Under the pieces are notes generated by a model, which saw only the letters and a program-made list of their open reading frames with translations, did not search any database and had not been told where the DNA came from. 64,000 nucleotides of DNA from Cryoendolithus antarcticus (lineage: Eukaryota > Ascomycota > Dothideomycetes > Cladosporiales > Cladosporiaceae), in the NCBI GenBank assembly GCA_002077065.1, contig NAJO01000050.1, positions 1-64,000 of the forward strand, written 5' to 3'. Of the stretch, positions 40,626 through 48,931 are shown in pieces. A program made the position numbers and the translations under genes. Positions within the stretch are counted from its first letter, which is position 1. Every line of letters starts with the position of its first letter.

Positions 40626-41996
40626 ATGGCTGTCCAACAACGTCTGAACTCGGTGCTATCGCACCTCACCCCGAGCACCAAGGGCACCCCGCTCGAGTCG
40701 ATGTATGAGCTCTTCCTCGCTTACCAAGTGGACAATACTGACGGAGGGAATATAGCACATCCCAAAACCCCGACGATGTAGTCATTACCCTCGCGATTCG
40801 GACGCCTTTGGCCAAGGGAAAGAAGGGAGGATTCAAAGACACACATCTCGATGCCCTTATCTTCAAGATCTTGGAGCAAGCAGTGCGGAAGTCTAGACTA
40901 GACCCGCAGATGGTGGAGGACATCTGTGTTGGCAACGTGCGTCGATGTGGATTGAGAAAGACAACGGGCATGGCTTACATGATATCAGGTTTCCGACGCC
41001 AAGGCAGCGTACTACAGCCGTGCCGCAGCACTCGCAGCTGGCTTCCCAACAACGACCGCAGCATCCACTGTCAATCGCTTCTGCTCGTCAGGCCTGAAAG
41101 CAGTCCAGGACATTGCGAACCAGATCGCAGCCGGCAGCATCGAGATCGGTCTCGCGGTCGGCGCCGAGTCCATGAGTGACGGCGGTGACCGTCTCGAGCG
41201 TCCGTTCGTCGACGAGATCGTCAACGCCAACCAGCACGCGGCAGACTGCCTGCAGCCCATGGGTCAGACATCCGAGAACGTCGGCAAGGACTTCAACATC
41301 ACCCGCGAGCAACAGGATCGATACGCCGCTGAGTCGTTCCGCCGTGCCGAGGTTGCGCAGAAGGCTGGCTGGTTTGACGATGAGATTACCCCAATCACAG
41401 TTAAGGTCAAGGACCCCAAGACTGGTGAGGAGAAGACCGTTACGCTCACCAAGGATGAGGGTCCTCGCTACGGTACTACCTTTGAGTCCCTGAGCAAGAT
41501 CCGCCCTGCTTTCCTCCCGCACGGCGATCGCTCGACCGGTGGCAACAGCAGCCAAGTCACTGATGGTGCTGCCGCAATTCTCCTGATGAAGCGCTCCAAA
41601 GCTCTTGAGCTCGGCCAGCCAATCCTGGCCAAGTTTGTCGGCGCGACTGTTGCTGGTCTCGCACCCCGCATCATGGGTATTGGTCCCTCGATCGCTGTGC
41701 CCAAGTTGCTCAGCAAGTACAATCTCACGATTGACGACATCGACCTTGTTGAGCTAAATGAGGCCTTCGCTTCGATGGCTGTCTACTGCAAGGACGTGCT
41801 CAAGATCCCGCACGAGAAGATGAACGTCCGTGGTGGAGCTATTGCGCTGGGCCACCCGCTTGGAGCTACTGGTGCGCGACAGATTGTCACTGGGTTGAGT
41901 GAGTGCAGACGCAGGAAGGCGAAGGTGCTGTTGACTACTATGTGCATTGGGACGGGTATGGGTATGGCTGGTTTGTTCATCAATGAGCAGTTGTAG
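40626..41996 (+). CDS. Peroxisomal 3-ketoacyl-CoA thiolase with PTS2 (3 exons)
   Basis: Exons 40626-40702, 40756-40936 and 40989-41996 encode 421 residues; introns are 53 and 52 bp. Both joins restore thiolase sequence (LESITSQNPDDVVIT and CVGNVSDAKAAYYSRAA). Thiolase landmarks are the acyl-accepting C118 in NRFCSSGLKAV, NEAF, GHPLGATGARQ and the C-terminal catalytic cysteine in CIGTGMGMAG. The N-terminus RLNSVLSHL (residues 6-14) fits the PTS2 pattern R-L-x5-H-L, read by Pex7 for import into peroxisomes. The enzyme splits 3-ketoacyl-CoA to acetyl-CoA in beta-oxidation. The upstream CCTCGG site agrees with induction by fatty acids. Confidence 0.94.
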
Positions 41997-42467
41997 ATAG
42001 GTAGATGTTGGAAGTGAGGTTGAGTGACGAGCCCAAATGCAGCTTCATCTTAAAGCCTTGCCCGAGGGGCCTTGAACTTACAACGTAGGTGGATTGAGCG
42101 CTTGTGACAGCACGAGGTGTTGTGAATGGTCGCATTCGTGATAGAAACGCAGCAAGCAAAGAGCCATACGCTTACGTGAAATTGTGTGTGCCAGAGTACT
42201 GTGGTCAAACTTTATGTGTGTGTTCCCGTGGATGTCGAATCGTGGCTTCACATGATTCCTACCTTTACCCTCTACCGCACCTTCCTCCATGTGAACGCAT
42301 GAGGATTTCCCGAAACAACATTGCGGTCAACACATAAGCGCCGCATAACAATGCAGTGCTCTAACACTCTTCCTCCACATCCCTTGCGACTCGACACAAC
42401 CTTAGCTACATCCACTTTGCCAGGTCCTTGACTTCCACTGACCATACAATCAACCACCCTCGAGATC
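41997..42467. other. Intergenic region
   Basis: About 470 bp between the thiolase and the phosphatase-like gene, both plus strand. A CTTGAACTTACAACG stretch near 42072 looks faintly like a tRNA T-arm on the minus strand, but no cloverleaf can be drawn. I see nothing else. Confidence 0.4.
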
Positions 42468-43328
42468 ATGGCTATACCCCACTACCCCACCGCTCCCTAC
42501 GCCGCCCAGAATGACATCTATACCACCCTCATCCCTGCTCCACCCCGCATCGTCGTCCCTCCACCACCCCTCGACAATCTCGCCCTCCCCTCTCTTCCGC
42601 TTCCGATCCCGCTAAACTCCCAGACCCATCCGCCACCTCAGATAACCTCCAACGCAGTCCTGGACTGGTCCTACGAGCGTCGCCGCGAAGCGCAGGCAAT
42701 CCTCCCGAACCTCTACCTGGGCCCCATGACCGTCGCAAAAAATGAGGCCTGGCTCCAAGCCGCAGGCATCACGCTAGTCCTCGGAATCCGCCAGAAAGCA
42801 CCCGGGCTCGCGGGGAAGCTCATGGACAGCGCGATGGCTAGAATCCGCGGGCTGAGGATCGAAGCAGAAACGCTGGATCTCCTCAATAACACGGAATTGA
42901 TCAAACGTTTCCCAGAGTGCACGAGTAAGATCAATAGTCACTTGATCGCGCAGCAGGGCCAAGGCAAAGTGTTCTTATTCTGTGAAAGCGGGAACGAGAG
43001 GGCTGCGGGCGTCGCTGCGGCCTATCTCATGGAGGGCTGGGAGGGGGTAGACTACATTCGTGCGATGCAGGTCGTGCAGGCGCAGAGGTTCTGTGTGAAT
43101 TTCGATGATGGGATGAAGCGCCTTTTGCAGGGGTACTGGGATGTGGTTTGCGCGAGGAGGGTCGTGGCTGGAAATGGGGCCATGAGTGGGAGTGAGAGTG
43201 GGCTGGCAGGGGGCGGACAGAAGCAGAAGAGGCGATTGGAGAGGTATGAGGAGGATGATCACGAGATGGGGGACGACGATTTGGAGAGGTTCAGCGGCAG
43301 GAACTTTGCGCCATTTGCGTCGGACTAG
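42468..43328 (+). CDS. Dual-specificity phosphatase-like protein (STYX-like fold, CX5R kept)
   Basis: An intronless ORF of 286 residues. Residues 1-60 are proline-rich and disordered. The phosphatase fold runs from about 78 (LPNLYLGPMTVAKNEAWLQ) to 225. The signature loop reads C172-E-S-G-N-E-R178, so the catalytic Cys and Arg of the CX5R motif are present, unlike the inactive mammalian STYX in which the Cys is replaced. The residues after Arg (AAG rather than SA/ST) are unusual, and Asp137 is only a possible general acid. The C-terminal tail is Gly/Ser-rich, then acidic. Activity is therefore possible but not assured; the substrate is unknown. Confidence 0.72.
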   Translation: MAIPHYPTAPYAAQNDIYTTLIPAPPRIVVPPPPLDNLALPSLPLPIPLNSQTHPPPQITSNAVLDWSYERRREAQAILPNLYLGPMTVAKNEAWLQAAGITLVLGIRQKAPGLAGKLMDSAMARIRGLRIEAETLDLLNNTELIKRFPECTSKINSHLIAQQGQGKVFLFCESGNERAAGVAAAYLMEGWEGVDYIRAMQVVQAQRFCVNFDDGMKRLLQGYWDVVCARRVVAGNGAMSGSESGLAGGGQKQKRRLERYEEDDHEMGDDDLERFSGRNFAPFASD

Positions 43329-43956
43329 GAGCTCGACACGGCGTTGTATGATCAGGCGCGTAGATCAGGCGCGTAGATGAGGCATTCATTGGGAGCACAG
43401 GCGGGAGTAGCATGGAAGGAGAGATTGTTTTGACTTGATGATACCCAGGACATGATGCTGGTTTACAGACCATGCATACTGCTTTAGCGATGGCGTTGGA
43501 GGACTTGTGGTACTGTAGCTGAGATCACTACGACGGAATCGCAGAGAGATGTATCGAAGATGTAACCCAACAGCCCTAATGGCCTGAGCATCCATCCCAC
43601 ACAGCACTGCTGAAAGACCTACTTCACTTCTGACATACAGAGTAGCCTAAGCTGACAGGTCTCAGTAGGAGCTCACACCCAGCAAGTGGACAAGGCACTG
43701 GCGGACTGGCTGATCAGTATGCGCCAATCCGTCCTAGCAATCGACCTCACCAAGACCAGAATGAAGTTGACGCCTTTGTTCCAGCAATGCTCGAGACTCG
43801 GACTGCCCTTCTGAGCAGCGACGGGAGAACAAGGACTCACTCGCCCCTTCCGGCGTTCATGATGCCCTTGGTCACAAAGGGTCTACGCGCTCTCGAGTAA
43901 CATACAAGCTCCTCGAGTCTAGTCTACAGCGAAGTCAACGAGTCTACAACAAGAAC
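43329..43956. other. Intergenic region before the tandem MDRLARDA array
   Basis: About 630 bp. ATCAGGCGCGTAG is tandemly duplicated at 43351-43363 and 43364-43376, just after the phosphatase stop. The 3' part contains the promoter of the first array gene, including the shared motif at 43842-43853. Confidence 0.5.
43842..43853 (+). promoter_or_regulatory. Shared array motif CGCCNNTTCCGG, copy 1
   Basis: CGCCCCTTCCGG begins 115 bp before the ATG of array gene 1. The flanking ACTCGCC...TTCCGGC is also shared with copy 3 at nearly the same distance. Confidence 0.6.
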
Positions 43957-44553
43957 ATGGACCGTCTCGCCCGCGACGCAGCAGCCCGCTACGGCTCCAG
44001 CTACGGCACTAGCTCTGGTGGCGGAGGAGGAGGAGGAGGAGGAGAAGGAGGAGGAGGCGGCTACTACGACCCTTATGGCCACTCCTCCTCCCACCGCTCC
44101 TCCCGGCGTCTCAGCAGCATCTACGCCGAGCCCGCCATCCAGCGCCGCATCGATCCCCGAAGTCGCTGCGCCAACGAGCCAGGAGCGCTTACCATCGCAG
44201 CCCCGACAAACGCACACGAGAACCACAATCGTCGTCAGCGTGACAAGTACTACGAGAACAAAGCGCAAAAGGAAGATGAGCGCCTCGTGCGTCGTGTTGA
44301 ACGCGATTCACTGGCCGAGGAGTCTGAGAGGCAGCGTCGGGGCCAGGAGGCTGAGAGGGCGCGGTATCACTATGAGGGGTTGGGGAGGGCGAGTGAGGGG
44401 AACCGTAGGGCTGCTGAAAGGTATGTGAGGCATGACTTGCGGAGGCACCAGCAGGATGTACCGGCGAGGTACAATGGAGGGGACAGATTGAGTGGATTGG
44501 CTGCTGAGAGGGCGAGGAAAGGCGAGCGCAGAGGGTCGTGGCACTTTTTCTGA
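43957..44553 (+). CDS. MDRLARDA tandem family, member 1
   Basis: No known family is recognised in this 198-residue intronless ORF. It starts MDRLARDAAARYGSS, followed by a long glycine run (residues about 20-35, encoded by a GGA-rich microsatellite). A basic, charged middle follows (RRQRDKYYENKAQKEDERLV). The C-terminal module shared by the four members is ARYHYEGLGRASEGNRRAAE (about 133-152), YVRHDLRR, then DVPARYNGGDRL and the end GERRGSWHFF. There is no signal peptide or membrane segment; the protein is Arg-rich and probably largely disordered outside the C-terminal helix. It is the shortest member. Nucleic-acid or membrane binding by the basic charge is only a guess. Confidence 0.75.
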   Translation: MDRLARDAAARYGSSYGTSSGGGGGGGGGEGGGGGYYDPYGHSSSHRSSRRLSSIYAEPAIQRRIDPRSRCANEPGALTIAAPTNAHENHNRRQRDKYYENKAQKEDERLVRRVERDSLAEESERQRRGQEAERARYHYEGLGRASEGNRRAAERYVRHDLRRHQQDVPARYNGGDRLSGLAAERARKGERRGSWHFF

Positions 44554-45038
44554 GCGGTCCACTACCAGGACGCCATTGTGCGTGCTACCTTGCGGTCTTG
44601 CTCGCGACCACAGTGAGTTTCATGGTAGAGAGCGCGGTATTGAAGACTTTAGTTGCTCCTTTCAGAGGCGAGGGGGCCATTGGGCCTGCTCATCTAGAGT
44701 ACACCAGACCATGTCAGTCCAATTGATAGCGCTGGGTGTTTATAGTGATTGCGGCTCAGAAGCCCTCGAGCCGCGCTCGACATCTTGCCCATTATACAGC
44801 CTCGCTTTCGAGGTCGTCAGACAGAGTCTCGTTATCTGGATGGCCGGCCGTCCATTGCCCACTCCGCTGTACTCGCTTTGTGTGAACAGAGATTACGGCC
44901 AAGACGCTCCGGTTCCGGCGATACATCGATCCTTTGTCGAGGGCGTGCATTGCTATATGATAAGCGTTGATGACTGTGGAAGACTCAGTCATCTACAGCC
45001 ACTGCCATCACCTGGACAGCACTCTTCTAGGCAGAACG
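44554..45038. other. Intergenic spacer between array members 1 and 2
   Basis: A 485-bp spacer. It carries array motif copy 2 (44907-44918) and a TATA-like CTATATGATA near 44953. Frames in it show no family resemblance. Confidence 0.5.
44907..44918 (+). promoter_or_regulatory. Shared array motif CGCCNNTTCCGG, copy 2 (one mismatch)
   Basis: CTCCGGTTCCGG begins 132 bp before the ATG of array gene 2. It matches the consensus except T for G at position 2. Confidence 0.45.
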
Positions 45039-45806
45039 ATGGACCGCCTCGCTCGCGATGCACAAGCCCGTTACGGCTCAAGCTCAGGAGGTGGAGGTGG
45101 AGGAGGCTACCCATACCCATCTAGCAGCGGTAGACGAGAATCACGTCGAGCATCGCACGCTTCATCGAGGCGCTTCGAGAACGTTGGCTCGGCTGGCTCA
45201 GGTCTGGACTACTTAAATGGCCTCGGTGCCTTGCGCCGCGCAGGGTCTTCGCGTGAGACTCGCTACGAGGAGCCGCAGTATGAGTCCGGCCTCGATCGCC
45301 TAAACCGGCTTGCAGCCGAGCGCCGCGCCGCGCCCCCACGCGAGGAGTCTCATCGCCGCGAGCGTGCTCCATTACGCGCGCCCGCGTACGAAGGATTCTC
45401 GCGATCGACTGTATTCAATCGAGAGCCCCTGACCGATGGACAGTGGGCGAGACTACGCGGCCAAGAGGTTGGGTTGAGGCCTTCCTTCAGTCCCTCACAC
45501 GATGAACCCAGGCGACCCAGCACTCTAGCAAGCTATAGACGGGAGCGTAGTAGGGCACGACATGCGGAGAGAGAGCGCGCGGACTGGCACCACAGTGAGC
45601 TCTTCGATGCGGCTGAGAGCAATCGCGCAAATGCAGAGCAATGGGTCCGCACGAACCATAGGGTGAGGGACCATGACTTTGGCGGAACAAGGACACTGAG
45701 AAATTATGAAGTGCCAGCAAGATACGGAGGTGGTGACAGATTGACCGAGGAAGCTAGGAGGAGAGCCGAAAGGGGAGAGCGGCGAGGGTCGTGGCATTTC
45801 TTCTGA
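45039..45806 (+). CDS. MDRLARDA tandem family, member 2
   Basis: An unrecognised 255-residue protein. I start it at the ATG giving MDRLARDAQARYGSS because all four members begin there; an in-frame upstream extension exists but is not shared. A short glycine run is followed by RRESRRASHASSRRFE, which closely matches member 3 (ESRRASHSSSRRLE). The middle repeats a related phrase (LDYLNGLGALRRA and LDRLNRLAAERRA). The segment SPSHDEPRRPSTLASYRRE parallels member 3, and ADWHHSELFDAAESNRANAE leads into the shared tail EVPARYGGGDRL. It ends GERRGSWHFF, the same ten residues as member 1, so these two are close or have exchanged 3' ends. Confidence 0.77.
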   Translation: MDRLARDAQARYGSSSGGGGGGGYPYPSSSGRRESRRASHASSRRFENVGSAGSGLDYLNGLGALRRAGSSRETRYEEPQYESGLDRLNRLAAERRAAPPREESHRRERAPLRAPAYEGFSRSTVFNREPLTDGQWARLRGQEVGLRPSFSPSHDEPRRPSTLASYRRERSRARHAERERADWHHSELFDAAESNRANAEQWVRTNHRVRDHDFGGTRTLRNYEVPARYGGGDRLTEEARRRAERGERRGSWHFF

Positions 45807-46151
45807 GGTAACACTGTATCGATGAGGCTCTTCTCAGTACCGACGTTAGGGAGTCGGCGTTCGCTTTGTCTCGTGGCGATCCTGTTGCAATCAAACCGAG
45901 AGCTCGTCGAAGTAGCCACTCTGTATTAATGGAGTCGAATCCGGCCCGAAGTGCTTTGTCGTACAGCCTGGCCGCAGAATACCGAGTCTAGCAGTCACTC
46001 GTCTGATGACGAACAATGCATGGCGTGATTAACTCGCCATTTCCGGCTTCTCAGTGGTCGCTTTGTTGCGAGGTCATATCAGTATAAGTGGAACCTGCCA
46101 TGCTCGATGGTCCAGAGTAGCCACATCAGGCATCAACCTGACCAGAACACA
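45807..46151. other. Intergenic spacer between array members 2 and 3
   Basis: A 345-bp spacer containing array motif copy 3 (46035-46046) and a TATA-like AGTATAAGTGG near 46082. Confidence 0.5.
46035..46046 (+). promoter_or_regulatory. Shared array motif CGCCNNTTCCGG, copy 3
   Basis: CGCCATTTCCGG begins 117 bp before the ATG of array gene 3, two bases from the spacing seen for copy 1. Confidence 0.6.
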
Positions 46152-46862
46152 ATGGATCGTCTCGCCCGCGACGCAGCTGCTCGTTACGGCCCAAGCTCTG
46201 GAGGCGGAGGAGGCCGCCCGGAGTCGTTTGGCAGGAGGGGAGCTGTAACAAGCTCAAGGGACGATGGAGGCTTTCGAGACCTCTTCAGTAGCGGCAAGAG
46301 AGAGTCCCGTCGAGCATCCCATTCTTCGTCGCGACGCCTCGAACGTTCTCCACCCAGATTGGAATATCGTGGCGGCCGTAGCAACAAATATGGCGACGCA
46401 AGCAACCTCCTCGACCGTCAAGCAAGGGCGCGCCGTGAACGCCGCGAACGCTATGACGACCAGACCCCATTATCAGCAAGAGCCTATGCGGATCTCCGTG
46501 GCCGAAACAGATACAGCGAGGTCGGATTGACGTCCTCCATTAGCCCTTACCACGATGCAGAAAGACGCCCCAGCACCATGGCGAGTTACCGCGAGGGCCG
46601 TCGGCAGGCTTCGGTAGTACAAGCGCAGAGAGCATCCCATCATATTGGTGAACTCTCTCGGTACGAGGAAGATAATCGCAGAGCGGCGCAGCGGTACGTC
46701 ACGCAGAACTACACCAGGCGCGGGAGCACTGTACCACAGCGGCATCTGTATCCCCAGGAGGTTCCAGCGAGATATGGAGGAGGCGATATGCTAAGTTCTG
46801 CTGCTGCTGAGAGGAGAAGGGTCAATTCGAGTTACTGGGACAATCCCTTTCCTAGCAGATAG
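46152..46862 (+). CDS. MDRLARDA tandem family, member 3
   Basis: An unrecognised 236-residue protein starting MDRLARDAAARYGPSSGGGGG. It shares ESRRASHSSSRRLE and ISPYHDAERRPSTMASYRE with member 2, and the helix QRASHHIGELSRYEEDNRRA plus QRYV with all members. The tail EVPARYGGGDMLSSAAAERR is followed by a different end, NSSYWDNPFPSR, in place of GSWHFF. Four Arg-rich patches alternate with Ser/Tyr. The start codon is chosen from the family alignment. No intron, signal peptide or membrane segment is visible. Confidence 0.77.
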   Translation: MDRLARDAAARYGPSSGGGGGRPESFGRRGAVTSSRDDGGFRDLFSSGKRESRRASHSSSRRLERSPPRLEYRGGRSNKYGDASNLLDRQARARRERRERYDDQTPLSARAYADLRGRNRYSEVGLTSSISPYHDAERRPSTMASYREGRRQASVVQAQRASHHIGELSRYEEDNRRAAQRYVTQNYTRRGSTVPQRHLYPQEVPARYGGGDMLSSAAAERRRVNSSYWDNPFPSR

Positions 46863-47342
46863 CCTGTGTAGTCAGGTATGATGTACCATGTCAACCATAG
46901 CAGCTGTTGATACTTCGGCTGTAACTATGGGACACGACATTGCATCAGTATGCCAGTGTCAAGACTTCGAGGCGTAACGGAATGTGCATTTGAGAAGATT
47001 TGGTGAGCCAAAACAAGGTGCCTGACGGTGCAGCACCGAAGCGTCGTCATGGAGACTCTTCCAGATTGCGGGTGCATTGCCAGTGTAAGCCCGACAATTC
47101 GCCCGCACGGCCGCTCCGATGAGAGCGCCTGGCGAGGGTTGGATGGAGGAACAAGCGAAGTCCAGACAATGGACTCGAGTGCTCAAAACGCCGTTTCCGG
47201 TCACGGGCTGAGCTGTTTGTGACCGAGTCGCTCTCCTTCGTATTGCCCCCGTGCGCCTCTGACTCGGAACAGCCAACTATCTTGCTGAGAAGAGCAAGTT
47301 GACCAACACCTCTCGACGATGTTCCGAGCTCCGTGATTTGCC
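46863..47342. other. Intergenic spacer between array members 3 and 4
   Basis: A 480-bp spacer with array motif copy 4 (47189-47200). Frames on both strands show no protein features. Confidence 0.5.
47189..47200 (+). promoter_or_regulatory. Shared array motif CGCCNNTTCCGG, copy 4
   Basis: CGCCGTTTCCGG begins 154 bp before the ATG of array gene 4. Confidence 0.55.
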
Positions 47343-48173
47343 ATGGACCGTTTAGCGCGCGATGCAGCCGAACACTACGGCTCAGGCTCGGGCTCAGGAC
47401 GTGATCGCCGTGGGTCCAGCTTGGGTAACGGCTACTACTACACGCCATACCGCGACAGTGTGAGCTCTCGTAGGCCTTCGGAGTATGCACCTCTTTCCAT
47501 GGGGATGTCAGACCACCATTTCTCGTCAAGAGGCCGCGAGATGTCTCCAGTCCGTGGCTTCCAGCAGCCATTCAGCGCGCAAGAGTACCGGCGCATGCGG
47601 GCTCGCGACCACAACTCCGGCCGGAATGAGCTGAAAGCCGGAATACCCTGGTTTTACGGACAGCAGCCATATCAAGAAGCATTTGATCGCTACGATCCAA
47701 GCCAGCGACGAGCGGTATCTCCAGTTCGGCGGCCTGAGCGCCGTCAGCGCGCTGCACGACCTCCAAGTCCTCCCGTCAACAACTGGGAGAACCCATTCAG
47801 TGCCAAAGGGTATCAAAGACAAAAACGACGGGACCAGCAATCCGGACGCAGGGAAATGTTGACCAATATGCGGGATCTCAGCCCAGACTCCAGTTTAAGA
47901 CAGATTGACCCAAGAAGACCAAGCGAGAGCAGGCGCGAGTCGATTGCGCGGCAGGGACGTGCCAGCTACCACAATGATGCCCTTTCCCGGGCAGCAGAAG
48001 GAAATCGTAGAGTTGCAGCTCATTACGTTACAAACGACCACAGGGTGCGTACGTCAGATTACGGAGGGCAGCAGCGACTTCTGCATCGGAGCGAGATCCC
48101 TGGGAGGTATGGTGGCGATCTACTTAGCCAGCATGCGGCGGCGAGATCAAAAGGAGAGTGGTTCCATGGATAA
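47343..48173 (+). CDS. MDRLARDA tandem family, member 4 (internally duplicated)
   Basis: The longest and most divergent member, 276 residues, starting MDRLARDAAEHYGSGSGSG. It has two copies of a module absent from members 1 and 2: PFSAQEYRRMRARDHNSGRN near 77 and PFSAKGYQRQKRRDQQSGRR near 151. Between them is a Pro/Arg-rich stretch. The C-terminal family module is intact: GRASYHNDALSRAAEGNRRV, HYVTNDHRVR, then EIPGRYGGDLLSQHAAARSK and the end GEWFHG. THRVRDHDFGG in member 2 and DHRVRTSDYGG here are clearly related. The function is unknown; the family looks like a local expansion with diverging middles. Confidence 0.75.
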   Translation: MDRLARDAAEHYGSGSGSGRDRRGSSLGNGYYYTPYRDSVSSRRPSEYAPLSMGMSDHHFSSRGREMSPVRGFQQPFSAQEYRRMRARDHNSGRNELKAGIPWFYGQQPYQEAFDRYDPSQRRAVSPVRRPERRQRAARPPSPPVNNWENPFSAKGYQRQKRRDQQSGRREMLTNMRDLSPDSSLRQIDPRRPSESRRESIARQGRASYHNDALSRAAEGNRRVAAHYVTNDHRVRTSDYGGQQRLLHRSEIPGRYGGDLLSQHAAARSKGEWFHG

Positions 48174-48931
48174 GAACAGTGAATCCTTCGAGGCCTGGAC
48201 ATAGTGCTTGTACTTGGCCAGATGTGCCGAGTGCCACCGTGTTCTAGGTCACTGGTATAAAGTCAATAGTCTCTGTGAGAACATCATATAGACAGCCACT
48301 GTCGAAGGATGTGTGGCTTCTGAAGTAGAAATGGTAAATTGAAGAAGCAAACGGGGTACGATGTGGGAAGGAGGAAGAGCTCGCCCAGCCGTCGGGCATA
48401 GACCAACGGAAATCGCCGCTTGGTAGCTCTCGCCCATGACAGATTGCGCGTATTTCTCCAGGATATGAGTGTCTTTCCCCATGCCTATTCAATTGATATT
48501 GCCAGGGGCTTCGACTGCCACTGCAGTGTGGACCGTAGCCACCACTCCTTATGGTATGAACGTAGCACCTCTGCAACCCACAAATTGGTCAGCTGTGCAC
48601 TCTGACGCGTGCCATCTCATTAGGTGGTAAATCTGTGGGAGGCAGGATGCTGTTATGTCTCAGCTGCTGAAGCACGTTCAGCAAAGGCTTTGGCAGATTG
48701 CTTGGCAAATTCTTGATTTACTTGTATACCTCTGGAGCTACATGTATTCTCCGTCTCGACTTCACAATTCGCACTGCATTGCTGTACTTCGTTGGCGTGG
48801 TCTGCTCTGAGTTTTCAAACTGTCGTACAGCTGTGGTGTGTTAGCAATTTGCTTCCAGCATGGGTCGGTAGCACGAACCTAGCTCTGAGAAAAAGGCCTA
48901 TTGGCAAAAGCAATACCCATATTGGACAACG
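48174..48931. other. Intergenic region between the array and the SulP gene
   Basis: About 760 bp. No family remnant is seen. Frames such as 48244-48576 (minus) have no features. It holds the SulP promoter. Confidence 0.45.

Noticed and set aside
42060..42125. tRNA-like stretch on the minus strand (AGTTCAAGGC)
   Set aside because: The flanking bases do not form a T stem and no cloverleaf can be drawn.
44018..44428. Glu-rich frame overlapping array member 1
   Set aside because: The poly-Glu is simply the GGA microsatellite read in another frame; the MDRLARDA frame is the one shared by the family.
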